The position numbers and the translations under genes are program-made. The notes below the pieces were generated by a model. The model searched no databases. It worked only from the letters and a program-made list of their open reading frames with translations, and was not told where the DNA came from. Source: Streptomyces sp. NBC_01335 (lineage in GTDB: Bacteria; Actinomycetota; Actinomycetes; Streptomycetales; Streptomycetaceae). From it: DNA of 64,000 nucleotides. This document shows, piece after piece, positions 53,359-64,000 of the stretch. Where the stretch lies: contig NZ_CP108370.1 in the NCBI RefSeq assembly GCF_035953295.1, positions 2,542,001-2,606,000 on the forward strand, in the 5' to 3' direction. Positions within the stretch are counted from its first letter, which is position 1. Each line of letters begins with the position of its first letter.

Positions 53359-54891
53359 TCAGCCCCTTCCCAGGAGCAGCCGGGCCTCGCCGACCGTGAT
53401 CACGGAACCGGTCACCAGCACGCCGGCGCCCGCGTATTCGTCTTCTTCCTCGGCGAGGGTGATCGCCGCCTCCAGCGCGTCGTCGAGCCGGGGCTCCACC
53501 TGCACGCGGTCGTCGCCGAACACCTCGACCGCGACGGCGGCCAGGGTGTCGGCGTCCATCGCGCGGGCGCTGGAGTTCTGGGTGACGACGATCTCGGCGA
53601 AGATCGGCTCGAAGGCTTCGAGGAGCCCGCGCACGTCCTTGTCGTCGCTGGCGCCGACCACCCCGATGAGCCGGGAGAAGCTGAAGGCCTCGGAGATGCC
53701 CTCGGCGGTGGCGGCGGCGCCGGCCGGGTTGTGGGCGGCGTCCAGGACGACGGTCGGGCTGGAGCGGACCACCTCCAGGCGGCCCGGCGAGCGGACCGAG
53801 GCGAAGGCGGTGCGGATCGCGTCGATGTCGAGCGAGCGGGTCTGTTCGCCGCCGATGCCGAAGAACGCCTCCACCGCGGCGAGCGCCACCGCCGCGTTGT
53901 GCGCCTGGTGGGCGCCGTACAGCGGAAGGAAGATGTCGGTGTACTCGGAGCCCGCGCCGCCGAGTCCGCGCAGCGTCAGCAGCTGGCCGCCGACCGCGAT
54001 CTCGCGGGAGACGACGCCGAACTCCATGCCCTCGCGGGCCACCGTCGCGTCGACCTCGACGGCCTTCTTCAGCATCACCTGCGCGGCGTCCACCGGCTGC
54101 TGGGCGAGCACGACCGTCGCGCCCTGCTTGATGATCCCGGACTTCTCCCCGGCGATCTCGGCGGGCGTGTTGCCGAGCCGGTCGGTGTGGTCGAGCGAGA
54201 TCGGGGTGACGACGGCCACCCCGGCGTCGATCACGTTGGTGGCGTCCCAGGTGCCGCCCATGCCGACCTCGACCACGGCGACGTCGACCGGCGCGTCGGC
54301 GAAGGCCGCGTACGCCATGCCCGTCAGCACCTCGAAGAAGGAGAGGCGGTACGGCTGCTGGGCGTCGACCATCTCGACGTACGGCTTGATGTCCTGGTAC
54401 GTCTCCACGAACCGCTCGGGGGCGATCGGGGAGCCGTCCAGGCTGATCCGCTCGGTGATCGACTGGACGTGCGGCGAGGTGTAGCGGCCGGTGCGCAGGT
54501 CGAAGGCGTTGAACAGGGCCTCGATCATGCGGGCCGTGCTGGTCTTGCCGTTCGTCCCGGTGATGTGGATCGAGGGGTACGCGCGCTGCGGCTCGCCGAG
54601 CACGTCCATCAGGGCGGCGATCCGGGTGACGGAGGGTTCGAGCTTGGTCTCACCCCAGCGCCCGGCCAGCTCCTGCTCCACGGCGCGCAGCGCCTGGGCG
54701 GTCTCGGGGTCCTCGGGCGTGGCCGGGGGCGCGTCGGACACGGGCGGCCCGGACTGGGTGCGCAGGGTGCGGCTCCCGGCCTCGATCACCGCCAGGTCGG
54801 GGTCGCGCTGGGTTGCTTCGTCCACGATCTCCGAGAAGGTGTCGTCGGACTCTGACGCGTCGTGCCGGTCTGAAGGGCGGGGCTCACTCAC
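53359..54891 (-). CDS. folC: Folylpolyglutamate synthase / dihydrofolate synthase
   Basis: FolC adds glutamate to dihydropteroate and to folates. The 510-residue product has a mostly polar ~90-residue N-terminal extension, then the Mur-ligase-like core with ITGTNGKTSTARM (ATP loop), GRYTSPHVQSITERI, EVGMGGTWDATNVID, SLDHTDRLGNTPAEIAGEKSGIIK, and VVLDAAHNPAGAAATAE. The core length is normal; the extension is typical of streptomycete FolC. The GTG at 54891 gives MSEPRPSDRHDASESDD. It is downstream of valS and upstream of the DUF4233 gene. Confidence 0.96.
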   Translation of the reverse strand: MSEPRPSDRHDASESDDTFSEIVDEATQRDPDLAVIEAGSRTLRTQSGPPVSDAPPATPEDPETAQALRAVEQELAGRWGETKLEPSVTRIAALMDVLGEPQRAYPSIHITGTNGKTSTARMIEALFNAFDLRTGRYTSPHVQSITERISLDGSPIAPERFVETYQDIKPYVEMVDAQQPYRLSFFEVLTGMAYAAFADAPVDVAVVEVGMGGTWDATNVIDAGVAVVTPISLDHTDRLGNTPAEIAGEKSGIIKQGATVVLAQQPVDAAQVMLKKAVEVDATVAREGMEFGVVSREIAVGGQLLTLRGLGGAGSEYTDIFLPLYGAHQAHNAAVALAAVEAFFGIGGEQTRSLDIDAIRTAFASVRSPGRLEVVRSSPTVVLDAAHNPAGAAATAEGISEAFSFSRLIGVVGASDDKDVRGLLEAFEPIFAEIVVTQNSSARAMDADTLAAVAVEVFGDDRVQVEPRLDDALEAAITLAEEEDEYAGAGVLVTGSVITVGEARLLLGRG

Positions 54892-55006
54892 GGGGCCCAG
54901 TCTACGGATCGCCGCGGACATCGCGCGCAGCGCCCGCACCGGGGGCCGGAGGGCTGGTGTACGGCGGTGTCCGGCGAGGTGGTGTCCGGCGGATCGAGGT
55001 CGGACA

Positions 55007-55055
55007 CGGCCGAGGCCCCCGCGCCCCGGTCGTGGGGGTGCGGGGGCCTCGGCCG
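55007..55055 (-). terminator. Terminator after valS
   Basis: cggccgaggcccccgc (55007-55022) pairs with gcgggggcctcggccg (55040-55055), 16 pairs, 17-base loop, just past the valS stop. Confidence 0.85.
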
Positions 55056-55060
55056 GGAGA

Positions 55061-57682
55061 TCAGCCCTGCGGCAGGTTCGCCAGCTGGGCGGTGATGCGC
55101 TCGATGTCGGCGTTCGCCTTGGCGAGCCGGGTGTGGATCTTCTCGACCACGTTGTCCGGCGCCTTGGCGAGGAAGGCCTCGTTGCCGAGCTTGGCGTTGG
55201 CCTGCGTCTTCTCCTTCTCGGCGGCGCCCAAGTCCTTCGTGAGGCGCTTGCGCTCGGCCACGACGTCGATGGTCCCGGAGAGGTCGAGGGCGACCTGCGC
55301 ACCGGCCACCGGCAGGGTGGCGGTGGCGTTGAAGCCCTCCTCCGCCGGCTGGAGGCGGAGCAGCTGGCGGATGGCCGCCTCGTGCGGGGCCAGCGCCGTG
55401 CCGGTCAGGGTCAGCCGGGCCGGGACCTTCTGGCCGGGGTTGACGCCCTGGTCTCCCTTGAAGCGGCGGACCTCGGTGACGACCTGCTGGACCAGCGCGA
55501 TCTCGGCCTCGGCCGCCTGGTCGCGGAAGCCGGAGTCCTTCGGCCAGTCGGCGACGACGAGGGACTCGCCACCGGTGAGGGTGGTCCAGAGCGTCTCGGT
55601 GACGAACGGCACGATCGGGTGGAGCAGTCGCAGCGTCACGTCGAGGACCTCGCCGAGGACCCGGCCGGAGACCTTGGCCTGCTCGCCGCCCGCGAAGAAC
55701 GTGGTCTTCGACAGCTCGACGTACCAGTCGAAGACCTCGTCCCACGCGAAGTGGTAGAGGGCGTCGGAGACCTTGGCGAACTCGTAGTCCTCGTAGAACC
55801 GGTCGACTTCCGCGACGGTCTTGTTGAGGCGGGAGAGGATCCAGCGGTCGGTGGCCGTCATGGTGGCGGCGTCCGGCAGCGGGCCGTCGACCGTCGCGCC
55901 GTTCATCAGGGCGAAGCGGGTGGCGTTCCAGATCTTGTTGGCGAAGTTGCGGGACGCCTTGACCCAGTCCTCGCCGATCGGCACGTCGGCGCCGGGGTTG
56001 GCGCCGTTGGCCAGGGTGAAGCGGACGGCGTCGGAGCCGTAGGCGTCCATCCAGGTCAGCGGGTCGACCGCGTTCGGGTTCGACTTCGACATCTTCTTGC
56101 CGAACTCGTCACGGACCAGACCGGTGAGGGCGACGGTCTTGAACGGGATCTCGCCGTCCATGGCGTAGAGGCCGAACATCATCATCCGGACGACCCAGAA
56201 GAAGATGATGTCGTGGCCGGTGAGCAGGACGTCGGTCGAGTAGAACTTCTCCAGGTCCGGGGTCTCCTCCGGCCAGCCGAGCGTGGAGAACGGCCACAGG
56301 CCGGAGGAGAACCAGGTGTCGAGGACGTCCTCGTCCTGCGTCCAGCCCTCGCCGGTGGGCGCCTCGTCGTCGGGGCCGACGCAGACGACCTGGCCCTCGG
56401 GGCCGTACCAGACGGGGATGCGGTGGCCCCACCAGAGCTGGCGCGAGATGCACCAGTCGTTGAGGTTGTCGACCCAGTCGAAGTACCGCTTCTCCATCTC
56501 CTTGGGGTGCAGCGTGACCCGGTCGTCGCGGACCGCGTCGCCGGCGGCCTTGGCGAGCGTCTCGACCTTGACCCACCACTGGAGGGAGAGCCGCGGCTCG
56601 ATGGTCGTCTTGCACCGCGAGCAGTGGCCCACGGAGTGGACGTACGGGCGCTTCTCGGCGACGACGCGGCCCTGCTCGCGCAGGGCCGCGACGATGGCGG
56701 AGCGCGCCTCGAAGCGGTCGAGTCCCTGGAAGGGGCCGGGCACGGTGATGACGCCGCGCTCGTCCATGACCGTGAGCGACTCCAGGCCGTGGCGCTGGCC
56801 GATGGCGAAGTCGTTCGGGTCGTGCGCCGGGGTCACCTTGACCGCGCCGGTGCCGAACTCGGGGTCGACGTGGGTGTCCGCGACGACCGGGATGGTGCGG
56901 TCGGTGAGCGGGAGCTTGATGTGCTTGCCGATGAGGTGGGCGTACCGCTCGTCCTCGGGGTGGACGGCGACGGCGGTGTCGCCGAGCATCGTCTCGACCC
57001 GGGTGGTCGCCACGACCAGGGTCTCGTCGCCCTCGCCGTACTGCAGGGAGACGAGCTCGCCGTCGTCGTCCTGGTAGTCGACCTCGATGTCCGAGATCGC
57101 GGTCAGACAGCGCGGGCACCAGTTGATGATGCGCTCGGCGCGGTAGATCAGCTCGTCGTCGTAGAGCCGCTTGAAGATCGTCTGGACGGCGCGGGAGAGG
57201 CCCTCGTCCATGGTGAACCGCTCGCGCGACCAGTCGAGACCGGCGCCCAGGCGACGGAGCTGGCCGAGGATGCGGCCGCCGTACTCTTCCTTCCACTGCC
57301 AGACACGCTCGGTGAACGCCTCACGGCCGATGTCGTGGCGGGACTTGCCCTCTTCGCCGAGCTGCTGCTCGACCTTGTTCTGGGTGGCGATGCCGGCGTG
57401 GTCCATGCCGGGCAGCCAGAGGGTCTCGAAGCCCTGCATCCGCTTGCGCCGGGTCAGCGCGTCCATCAGCGTGACCTGGAAGGCGTGGCCGAGGTGGAGG
57501 GCGCCGGTGACGTTCGGCGGCGGGATGACGATGGTGTACGGCGGCTTCTCGCTGGACGCGTCCGCCGTGAAGTAACCGCGCTCCACCCAGCGCTCGTACA
57601 GCGGCCCCTCTACCTCGGCCGGCGCGTACTGGGTCGGCAGTTCGGGGTTGCTGGCGGGCGTATGCGTTGCGTTCTCGGTCAC
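55061..57682 (-). CDS. valS: Valyl-tRNA synthetase
   Basis: ValRS charges tRNA-Val. The 873-residue class I enzyme has the HIGH motif HLGH in [15 protein letters not shown] near residues 55-68, the KMSKS motif [11 protein letters not shown] near residue 527, a CP1 editing domain between them and a C-terminal helical coiled coil ([29 protein letters not shown]...). The ATG at 57682 is clear. It is divergent from the gene at 57819. No T-box or leader peptide is evident upstream, in contrast with leuS. Confidence 0.97.
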   Translation of the reverse strand: MTENATHTPASNPELPTQYAPAEVEGPLYERWVERGYFTADASSEKPPYTIVIPPPNVTGALHLGHAFQVTLMDALTRRKRMQGFETLWLPGMDHAGIATQNKVEQQLGEEGKSRHDIGREAFTERVWQWKEEYGGRILGQLRRLGAGLDWSRERFTMDEGLSRAVQTIFKRLYDDELIYRAERIINWCPRCLTAISDIEVDYQDDDGELVSLQYGEGDETLVVATTRVETMLGDTAVAVHPEDERYAHLIGKHIKLPLTDRTIPVVADTHVDPEFGTGAVKVTPAHDPNDFAIGQRHGLESLTVMDERGVITVPGPFQGLDRFEARSAIVAALREQGRVVAEKRPYVHSVGHCSRCKTTIEPRLSLQWWVKVETLAKAAGDAVRDDRVTLHPKEMEKRYFDWVDNLNDWCISRQLWWGHRIPVWYGPEGQVVCVGPDDEAPTGEGWTQDEDVLDTWFSSGLWPFSTLGWPEETPDLEKFYSTDVLLTGHDIIFFWVVRMMMFGLYAMDGEIPFKTVALTGLVRDEFGKKMSKSNPNAVDPLTWMDAYGSDAVRFTLANGANPGADVPIGEDWVKASRNFANKIWNATRFALMNGATVDGPLPDAATMTATDRWILSRLNKTVAEVDRFYEDYEFAKVSDALYHFAWDEVFDWYVELSKTTFFAGGEQAKVSGRVLGEVLDVTLRLLHPIVPFVTETLWTTLTGGESLVVADWPKDSGFRDQAAEAEIALVQQVVTEVRRFKGDQGVNPGQKVPARLTLTGTALAPHEAAIRQLLRLQPAEEGFNATATLPVAGAQVALDLSGTIDVVAERKRLTKDLGAAEKEKTQANAKLGNEAFLAKAPDNVVEKIHTRLAKANADIERITAQLANLPQG

Positions 57683-57818
57683 GGAGACAGTTTAGGGCTG
57701 TCACAGTCGTGCCCCGAAACCGGTTTGTTCCGTAACGGTGTGCCCTCGGGCGCCCAACTCCGGAGCCGCTTCCGCCAGGATGTTCGAAACGCATAAGCAT
57801 TCTGGAGGGGACAGCGTC

Positions 57819-58880
57819 ATGAGCAACGACCAGCCGGGACCGTACGGCGGCCCGCCGCCGCAGGGCCAGCCCGGACCCTACGGCCAGCAGCCCGGACCGT
57901 ACGGTCAGCAGCCGGGCCCGTACGGCCAGCCGCCGCAGGGCGGACAGCCCGGCTACGGCTACCCCCAGCAGGCCCCCCAGGGTGTCCCGCCGCAGCAGCC
58001 CCCGGCCCCGCCGGCGCAGGGCTACGGCTACCCCCAGGGCCAGCAGCCCGGACCGTACGCCCAGCAGCCCGGACCGTACGGGCAGCAGCCGCCCACTCCC
58101 CCGTACGGGCAGCAGCCGCCCACGCCCCCGCACGGCGGCCAGCCGGGCTTCCCGGGGCAGCCGGGCGTACCCCTGTTCGAGCAGCCCAAGAAGAAGCGGA
58201 CCGGCCTGATCGTGACGGCCGTCGTCGTGGTGCTGGCGGTCGTCGCGGGCGGGGCGTATCTGCTGACCTCGGGGTCGAACAGCGATGTCGCGGACTCCAC
58301 CAAGGGGTACAAGATCACGCCGCCGGCCTCGGTGGACGACTACAAGCAGGACACCACGGACGCGAAGCCCGGCGCCCCGATGACCGGCAAGGACAAGACC
58401 GACGCCGAGGCCATCGGGATCAAGAACCCCAGCCAGGTCAGCACCACGTACGTGAGCGGTGACCTGGAGAAGAACCCGCTCACCACGAAGATGCTCCTCC
58501 TGGAGGGGAGCTGGGGCGAGATCGCCGATCCCGCGAAGGTCATCGACGCGTCGTTCGCGAGCGCCGCGAAGAAGGCGGAGCTCGGCGACTCCAACGGGGG
58601 GGCGCTGGTCGGAAGTCCCGAGGACGTCAAGCCGGCCGGTTTCAAGGGCGCTCTGATGAAGTGCCAGAACGCCAAGATGATCAACGACAAGGCCGACGGC
58701 ACCGCCGCGAACGGCCCCAAGGAAATGATCATTCCGGTCTGCGTCTGGGCCGACTACAGCACCGTGGGCATCGTGATCGGCTTCGACATCGGCGGCGCCA
58801 TGACCAACAAGCCGATGAGCCGGGACGAGACGGCGGCCCTCGCGGCGAAGCTCTACAACACCGGGCGCACCAAGATCTGA
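57819..58880 (+). CDS. Pro/Gln/Tyr-rich single-pass membrane protein, unknown function
   Basis: The 353-residue product has a ~145-residue cytoplasmic low-complexity N-terminus of repeats such as GPYGQQP and GYGYPQ, one membrane span ([24 protein letters not shown], after KKKR), and a ~185-residue extracellular domain ([19 protein letters not shown] ... [23 protein letters not shown]) of a type often seen in streptomycete surface proteins but without a known function. The ATG at 57819 follows GGAGGGG. It corresponds to the small plus-strand gene found between valS and clpX in other streptomycetes. The PYGQQP repeats resemble those of the product of 8481-10295. Confidence 0.85.
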   Translation: MSNDQPGPYGGPPPQGQPGPYGQQPGPYGQQPGPYGQPPQGGQPGYGYPQQAPQGVPPQQPPAPPAQGYGYPQGQQPGPYAQQPGPYGQQPPTPPYGQQPPTPPHGGQPGFPGQPGVPLFEQPKKKRTGLIVTAVVVVLAVVAGGAYLLTSGSNSDVADSTKGYKITPPASVDDYKQDTTDAKPGAPMTGKDKTDAEAIGIKNPSQVSTTYVSGDLEKNPLTTKMLLLEGSWGEIADPAKVIDASFASAAKKAELGDSNGGALVGSPEDVKPAGFKGALMKCQNAKMINDKADGTAANGPKEMIIPVCVWADYSTVGIVIGFDIGGAMTNKPMSRDETAALAAKLYNTGRTKI

Positions 58881-58947
58881 TCAGCGCGGAGAGTTCCGTC
58901 CCGCCCGGAGGGGTCCGGTCGGCGCCGGAGGGATCGGCTCGGTACGA

Positions 58948-58996
58948 CGCCCGAGGGGCCCGCTCGCACGGTCGGTGCGGACGGGCCCCTCGGGCG
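58948..58996. terminator. Bidirectional terminator between the 57819 gene and clpX
   Basis: cgcccgaggggcccg (58948-58962) pairs with cgggcccctcgggcg (58982-58996), with an inner stem cgcac/gtgcg. It separates two convergent genes. Confidence 0.85.
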
Positions 58997-59012
58997 TTGC
59001 TGCGAGCGGGAG

Positions 59013-60311
<1,299 letters not shown>

Positions 60312-60403
60312 GAGGTGCTTCCCCTTCGCCTGGGAGACGCCTGGTTCAGCGACTCCTGGTGCCTCTCTTCGACGGTACCTTGCCTGGCCCCCCGTTCGGG
60401 CCC

Positions 60404-60455
60404 CCCTTGGCACGGTTCACACGGCCAAAGGCCGGTCGTATGTGCGTGCCAAGGG
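60404..60455 (-). terminator. Hairpin between clpP2 and clpX
   Basis: cccttggcacg (60404-60414) pairs with cgtgccaaggg (60445-60455), with inner GGCC/GGCC pairing. It probably ends the clpP1P2 transcript before clpX. Confidence 0.7.
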
Positions 60456-60468
60456 GAAAAGACCGACG

Positions 60469-61137
60469 TCAGACCTGGGCTCCGGCCGAGGTCTTACGGG
60501 TGGAGACGATCTGGTCCACCAGACCGTACGCCAGAGCCTCCTCGGCGGTAAGGATCTTGTCGCGCTCGATGTCCTCGCTGATCTTCTCCAGCGGGGTCGT
60601 CGAGTGCTTGGCCAGCATCTGCTCCAGCTGGGTGCGCATGCGCAGGATCTCGTTGGCGGCGATCTCCAGGTCGGAGAGCTGCTCACGGCCGGTCTGCGAG
60701 GACGGCTGGTGGATGAGCACCCGGGCGTGCGGGAGCGCCATGCGCTTGCCGGGGGTGCCGGCGGCCAGCAGGACGGCGGCGGCGGAGGCCGCCTGGCCCA
60801 TGCAGACCGTCTGGATGTCCGGCTTCACGAACTGCATCGTGTCGTAGATCGCGGTGAGCGCGGTGAACGAGCCGCCGGGGCTGTTGATGTAGATCGAGAT
60901 GTCGCGGTCCGGGTCCATCGACTCCAGGCACATCAGCTGCGCCATGACGTCGTTGGCCGAGGCGTCGTCGATCTGCACGCCGAGGAAGATGATGCGCTCC
61001 TCGAAGAGCTTCGCGTACGGGTCGTACTCGCGCACGCCCTGCGAGGTGCGCTCCACGAAGCGCGGCACGATGTAGCGGTTGTCCACCTGCGGGCCGGTGT
61101 AGAGGCCGCTCGCGGAGGCGCCGGGGAAGTTGTTCAT
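60469..61137 (-). CDS. clpP2: ATP-dependent Clp protease proteolytic subunit 2
   Basis: ClpP2 is the second serine protease ring of the actinobacterial ClpP1P2 complex. The 222-residue product has Ser118 in [10 protein letters not shown], His143 in VLIHQPSSQ and Asp193 in ERDKILT. The long N-terminus (MNNFPGAS...[33 protein letters not shown]) is the mark of ClpP2 and includes a propeptide. I start at the ATG at 61137; five codons upstream another ATG (MVNTH) is possible. It lies 107 bases after clpP1 in the same operon. Confidence 0.96.
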   Translation of the reverse strand: MNNFPGASASGLYTGPQVDNRYIVPRFVERTSQGVREYDPYAKLFEERIIFLGVQIDDASANDVMAQLMCLESMDPDRDISIYINSPGGSFTALTAIYDTMQFVKPDIQTVCMGQAASAAAVLLAAGTPGKRMALPHARVLIHQPSSQTGREQLSDLEIAANEILRMRTQLEQMLAKHSTTPLEKISEDIERDKILTAEEALAYGLVDQIVSTRKTSAGAQV

Positions 61138-61243
61138 GTGGGTGTTCACCATCCTGGTGGCGTTCTGTGGGCTGGTTTCTCGGCGCACGTTCTTGGCGTA
61201 CGAGAGGTGTGTGCGGAAGCGGGGCCGTCCGGGGTGAGCCGGA

Positions 61244-61861
61244 TCAGGCGCCGGTGCCGCCGCCGCCCGGGATGCCCGACGCGAACGTGATGATCTCGTC
61301 GATGAGGCCGTAATCCTTGGCCTCCTCCGCGGTGTACCAGCGGTCGCGGTCGCCGTCGCGGATGATCGTCTCCACGGTCTGGCCGGAGTGGTGGGCGGTG
61401 ATCTCCGCCATCCGCGTCTTGGTGCGGAGCAGGTACTCGGCCTGGATCTTGATGTCCGAGGCGGTACCGCCGATGCCGGCCGAACCCTGGTGCATGAGGA
61501 TGTCGGTGTTGGGGAGCGCGAAGCGCTTGCCCGCGGCGCCGCCGGTGAGCAGGAACTGGCCCATCGAGGCCGCCATGCCCATGCCGATGGTGACGACGTC
61601 GTTCGGGATGTACTGCATGGTGTCGTAGACGGCCATGCCGGCCGTCACGGAGCCACCGGGGCTGTTGATGTAGAGGTAGATGTCCTTGTCCGGGTCGGCG
61701 GCAAGGAGCAGCAGCTGTGCGGTGATCTTGTTGGCGATGTCATCGTCGACCTGCTGACCGAGGAAGATGATGCGCTCGCCGAGCAGTCGGCTGTAGACCT
61801 GGTCGCCGAGGCCACCACCGAGGGACGGCTCTCCGGCGGCGTAGGGCATCAGATTCGTCAC
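61244..61861 (-). CDS. clpP1: ATP-dependent Clp protease proteolytic subunit 1
   Basis: ClpP1 is the first protease ring subunit. The 205-residue product has Ser99 in MGMAASMGQ, His124 in ILMHQGSAG and Asp173 in DRDRWYT. The text HQG replaces the common HQP after the catalytic His. The start is the GTG at 61861 ([10 protein letters not shown]). A ClgR-like operator lies about 135 bases upstream, and clpP2 follows in the same operon. ClgR is the known activator of clpP1P2 in Streptomyces and is itself a Clp substrate. Confidence 0.96.
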   Translation of the reverse strand: MTNLMPYAAGEPSLGGGLGDQVYSRLLGERIIFLGQQVDDDIANKITAQLLLLAADPDKDIYLYINSPGGSVTAGMAVYDTMQYIPNDVVTIGMGMAASMGQFLLTGGAAGKRFALPNTDILMHQGSAGIGGTASDIKIQAEYLLRTKTRMAEITAHHSGQTVETIIRDGDRDRWYTAEEAKDYGLIDEIITFASGIPGGGGTGA

Positions 61862-61994
61862 GTATCCACCTGCTCGTCTCTGACGGCTCCGGCCGTCTCA
61901 GCGTCTTCGTACAGGGCGGGCCGGGACTACCCGACCCTTCCTCTTCATGGACCCTAACGCGCAGGTGGAACAAGACCATCCCGCTTCCACAACT

Positions 61995-62008
61995 GTTCGC
62001 TGGGAGCG
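61995..62008 (+). promoter_or_regulatory. ClgR-like operator upstream of clpP1
   Basis: GTTCGC (61995-62000), five bases, then GCG (62006-62008): the GTTCGC-N5-GCG motif that ClgR recognises upstream of clpP1 in Streptomyces. It lies in the 386-base gap between tig and clpP1 and reads toward either gene since the site is pseudo-palindromic. Confidence 0.75.
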
Positions 62009-62190
62009 CAAGGTACGCAGTGCGCACAAGGGTTCTGAGGGTTCGTCGCGGATGCGCCGGAGCGGCCCGGGGACCCCCGCCCGGGAGCCTACGGGCCCCC
62101 GGGCCGGGCGGTGCCGCCGGGGGGTGTGCGACGGCGCCCCGGGGGGCGTGCGTGCCGCCCCGTCGCCGTACCGGCCGCGGCGGGTACGGC

Positions 62191-62228
62191 GACGGGCCCC
62201 GGACGGCGTGATGCGTCCGGGGCCCGTC
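62191..62228 (-). terminator. Terminator after tig
   Basis: gacgggccccggac (62191-62204) pairs perfectly with gtccggggcccgtc (62215-62228), 10-base loop, 20 bases past the tig stop. Confidence 0.85.
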
Positions 62229-62247
62229 GTGCGGATCAGGGGGAGGC

Positions 62248-63627
62248 TCAGGCCTCCGTCTTCTCCTCGGCGGCGGCCTCGTCGGAGTCGGCGGTGGCGG
62301 CCTCGGCCGTCTCCTCCTCGTCCTCCAGGTCGACGACCTCACCGTTGGTGTCGGTGACCTTCGCGGCCTCGACGACCAGCGCGAGGGCCTTGCCGCGGGC
62401 GACCTCGCCGACGAGCATCGGCACCTGGCCACCCTCGACGACGGCCTGGGCGAACTGGTCGGGGCTCATGCCGGAGGAAGCAGCGCGCCGCATGAGGTGC
62501 TCGGTGAGCTCCTCCTGGTTGACGTTCAGCTTCTCCTTGTTGACGATCTCGTCCAGCAGGAACTGGGTCTTGATGCCCTTGACGGCCTGCTCCGAGGTCT
62601 CGGCCTCGAACTCCTCGACGGTCTTGCCCTGGATCTCCAGGAACTTCGCCAGGTCGAGACCCATCTGGCCGAGCTGGTGGTGCTCCAGGTTGTGCTTGCG
62701 GGTGTTGATCTCGTCCGCGAGCAGCTTCTCCGGGATCGGGACCTCGGCGAGCTTCAGCAGCTCTTCGAGGACGCGCTCCTGGGCCTGGGTGGCCTGGTCG
62801 TACTGCTTGGTGTTCTCCAGGCGCTTGCGGCTGTCGGCGCGCAGCTCCTCCAGCGTGTCGAACTCGCTCGCCATCTGGGCGAACTCGTCGTCCAGCTCGG
62901 GCAGTTCGCGGGCGGCGACGGCGGTGACCTTGACGGTGACCTCCGCTTCCTTGCCCTCGGCCGAGCCGCCCTTCAGCTCGGAGGTGAAGGTGGCCTCGCC
63001 ACCGGCCTCCAGGCCCTTGACGGCCTCGTCGATGCCCTCGAGGAGCTCGCCGGAACCGATGGTGTACGAGACACCGTCGGCCACGCCGTCCTCCAGGACC
63101 TCGCCGTCGACCTTGGCCTGCAGGTCGATCGTCACGACGTCGCCCTCGGCGGCGGCGCGCTCGACCGGGTTGGTGGAGGCGAAGCGCTCGCGGAGCTGCT
63201 CCACGGCCTTCTCGATGTCCTCGTCGGTGACTTCGAGGGCGTCCACGGTGACCTCGATGCCGGAGTAGTCCGGGATCTCGATCTCGGGGCGCACGTCCAC
63301 CTCGGCGGTGAAGGAGAGCAGCTCGCCGTCCTTCAGCTCGGTGATGTCGACGTCGGGCTGGCCGAGAACGTTCAGCTCACCCTCGTTGACCGCCTCGGTG
63401 TAGAACTTCGGGAGGGCGTCGTTGACGGCCTCCTCCAGAACCGCACCGCGGCCGAACCGCTGGTCGATGACGCGGGCCGGGATCTTGCCCTTGCGGAAGC
63501 CCTTCACCGTGACCTGCTGGTTGATCTTCTTGTACGCCGCGTCGAGGCTGTCCTTGAGCTCCTCGAAGGGCACCTCGATGCTGAGCCGAACCCGGGTCGG
63601 GTTCAGGGTCTCCACGGCGCTCTTCAC
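62248..63627 (-). CDS. tig: Trigger factor
   Basis: Trigger factor is the ribosome-bound chaperone at the exit tunnel with a peptidyl-prolyl isomerase domain. The 459-residue product has the ribosome-binding signature GFRKGKIP (residues ~44-51), a PPIase (FKBP-like) domain near residues 160-240 ([20 protein letters not shown]), a helical C-terminal domain and a very acidic tail ([25 protein letters not shown]). The GTG or ATG start at 63627 follows AAGGAG. It lies between tRNA-Pro and clpP1, the normal order. Confidence 0.97.
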   Translation of the reverse strand: MKSAVETLNPTRVRLSIEVPFEELKDSLDAAYKKINQQVTVKGFRKGKIPARVIDQRFGRGAVLEEAVNDALPKFYTEAVNEGELNVLGQPDVDITELKDGELLSFTAEVDVRPEIEIPDYSGIEVTVDALEVTDEDIEKAVEQLRERFASTNPVERAAAEGDVVTIDLQAKVDGEVLEDGVADGVSYTIGSGELLEGIDEAVKGLEAGGEATFTSELKGGSAEGKEAEVTVKVTAVAARELPELDDEFAQMASEFDTLEELRADSRKRLENTKQYDQATQAQERVLEELLKLAEVPIPEKLLADEINTRKHNLEHHQLGQMGLDLAKFLEIQGKTVEEFEAETSEQAVKGIKTQFLLDEIVNKEKLNVNQEELTEHLMRRAASSGMSPDQFAQAVVEGGQVPMLVGEVARGKALALVVEAAKVTDTNGEVVDLEDEEETAEAATADSDEAAAEEKTEA

Positions 63628-63775
63628 GGTTCGGTCTCCTTGGTGGCTGACTTCGGGGGGTCCCGCCCGCCGCCTGTCGGCGGCTTCGCGGATCGGCCCG
63701 GCTCATCAGACACACGGGCACGCAATTTGCATAGTAACGGCAAGGGGGAGGACTCCCCCAATGCGATCTTCCTGG

Positions 63776-63852
63776 TGGTCGGGGTGGCCGGATTCGAACC
63801 GACGACCTTCCGCTCCCAAAGCGGACGCGCTACCAAGCTGCGCCACACCCCG
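63776..63852 (-). tRNA. tRNA-Pro(TGG)
   Basis: A 74-base cloverleaf (acceptor CGGGGTG/CACCCCG, anticodon stem TCCGC/GCGGA, loop TTTGGGA with anticodon TGG, T loop TTCGAAT) followed by an encoded CCA. The C1 start is typical of bacterial tRNA-Pro. It lies about 150 bases upstream of tig on the same strand. Confidence 0.97.
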
Positions 63853-64000
63853 TCGGTGCGACACAGAGGGTACATGCAGAAAGGGCGCCCTCCCGCCGCT
63901 TTCCGGTGGCCCTGCGGCAGATGGCCCGCCCCGGGTACGGCAGGAGGCGGGGCGCGCGCCACTGAAGGGTGTTGCGAAAGTGGCGCCGTCCGCCCGGAGG

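Overview
This window is chromosomal DNA from a Streptomyces. The base composition is very GC-rich, GTG starts are common, and core genes run in the order comEA, degV, leuS, rsfS, nadD, proA, proB, obg, rpmA, rplU, rne, the mreBCD-pbp2-rodA cluster, ndk, folC, valS, clpX, clpP2, clpP1, tig. From memory this follows the S. coelicolor SCO2567-SCO2620 backbone. Almost every gene is on the minus strand. No insertion sequence, prophage, CRISPR array or rRNA was seen.

Layout. Positions 1-8,500 hold the 5' part of comEA, degV, a small membrane protein, leuS with an upstream attenuator-like leader (a 12-residue leader peptide with three consecutive Leu codons, then a terminator), two identical tRNA-Ala(GGC) genes, a zinc-ribbon protein, a histidine phosphatase and rsfS. 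Positions 8,500-17,900 hold a LytR-C-terminal membrane protein, nadD, two tiny membrane proteins, an M48 protease, the SCO2583/SCO2584-type sporulation-wall membrane proteins, proA, a small conserved protein and proB.

Positions 17,980-31,110 are an accessory island between proB and obg, which are close neighbours in other streptomycetes. It encodes an acyltransferase, two TarS/TarP-like glycosyltransferases, a complete dTDP-L-rhamnose pathway (rmlA, B, C, D), a membrane-anchored polyol-phosphate polymerase and a fused IspD-SDR enzyme expected to make CDP-ribitol. A third TarS-like glycosyltransferase lies apart, between rplU and rne. Together these predict a wall polymer of the poly(ribitol phosphate) type carrying rhamnose or other sugars. 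This is the most strain-specific biology in the window. It sits among the genes for lateral and spore-wall synthesis (SCO2584-type protein, MreB/C/D, PBP2, RodA).

Positions 31,110-45,700 hold obg, rpmA, rplU, the inserted glycosyltransferase, a 1,400-residue RNase E/G with repeat-rich arms on both sides of the catalytic core, the TIGR03936/TIGR03960 radical-SAM pair, an unrecognised Pro/Trp-repeat membrane protein, and a CYTH-CHAD protein. Positions 45,700-64,000 hold rodA, pbp2, mreD, mreC, mreB, ndk, a DUF4233 protein, folC, valS, a divergent Gln/Pro/Tyr-rich membrane protein, clpX, clpP2, clpP1 (preceded by a ClgR-like operator), tig and tRNA-Pro(TGG).

Function assignments come from recognising motifs and families by eye. 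Synteny statements are from memory. Terminators were called from inverted repeats read directly in the sequence.
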